This document shows, piece after piece, positions 45,867 through 48,472 of a DNA stretch of 48,472 bases. The notes beneath the pieces are model-generated. The model did no database searches. It was not told where the DNA came from and was given only the letters and a program-made list of their open reading frames with translations. The position numbers and the translations under genes were made by a program. Each line of letters begins with the position of its first letter. Position 1 is the stretch's first letter. The stretch is from Acidimicrobiales bacterium. Its GTDB lineage: Bacteria; Actinomycetota; Acidimicrobiia; Acidimicrobiales; CADCSY01. The stretch is from the NCBI GenBank assembly GCA_035512495.1, contig DATKDW010000057.1, forward strand, positions 1 through 48,472, given 5' to 3'.

Positions 45867-48472
<2,606 letters not shown>

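Overview
The window is 48.5 kb of very GC-rich chromosome from an actinobacterium, most likely class Acidimicrobiia. That placement rests on the 5' part of the 16S rRNA gene at the left edge and on the gene orders argCJBDFRGH, infC-rpmI-rplT-pheST, carB-pyrD-pyrF and mihF-gmk-rpoZ-coaBC-metK-priA. I do not assign a genus. No plasmid, phage, IS, CRISPR or tRNA signature was seen. The content is core metabolism and information processing, with about 46 protein genes, nearly all on the minus strand.

Layout, left to right. 1-939: the 5' third of a minus-strand 16S rRNA gene and its leader, with a boxA-like site and two near-identical tandem promoters. 940-4682: tyrS (-) diverging from a class A penicillin-binding protein with two PASTA repeats (+). 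4735-13421: the arginine operon, read argC-J-B-D-F-R-G-H and ending in a coupled hot-dog thioesterase. An ArgR-type operator lies in what looks like a leaderless argC promoter. 13427-20498: the translation operon infC-rpmI-rplT-rRNA methyltransferase-PAS histidine kinase-pheS-pheT-SRPBCC protein, with an apparent AUA start on infC and a CTG start on the last gene. 20716-21680: a DUF1844 protein and a lysine-repeat protein (+). 21699-26114: an Aap-type amino-acid ABC transporter, with a strong hairpin after the binding-protein gene. 26201-31091: FMN riboswitch, ribD-ribE-ribBA-ribH, a palindromic repeat, hisG and a cold-shock-domain protein. 31092-35897: def-fmt-rsmB-SpoIID protein-moaB. 35982-37132: two small RNA methyltransferases (+). 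37238-42676: mihF-gmk and rpoZ-coaBC-metK-priA. 42762-44027: a secreted M23/SLH protein (+). 44053-44103: a second copy of the palindromic repeat. 44107-48472: carB (truncated by the window edge)-pyrD-pyrF.

Genes inside operons are packed tightly. ATGA or GTGA stop/start overlaps recur at least a dozen times, which suggests translational coupling. At transcription-unit starts a different pattern recurs: a TAnnnT hexamer 6-8 nt before the start codon with no Shine-Dalgarno sequence. It occurs at argC, DUF1844, hisG, def, rpoZ, mihF and the M23 gene, and points to widespread leaderless transcripts.

The least explained structure is a pair of 51-nt intergenic elements at 27365-27415 and 44053-44103. 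They have identical 13-bp inverted arms, identical 25-nt centres in length, similar centre sequence and a nested stem, and so look like members of a dispersed palindromic repeat family. Other points to check are the duplicated rRNA promoters, the non-AUG starts (infC, SRPBCC, gmk), the soluble orphan histidine kinase inside the pheST operon, an RsmB lacking its usual linker, and a class 1B-like PyrD with no adjacent pyrK.
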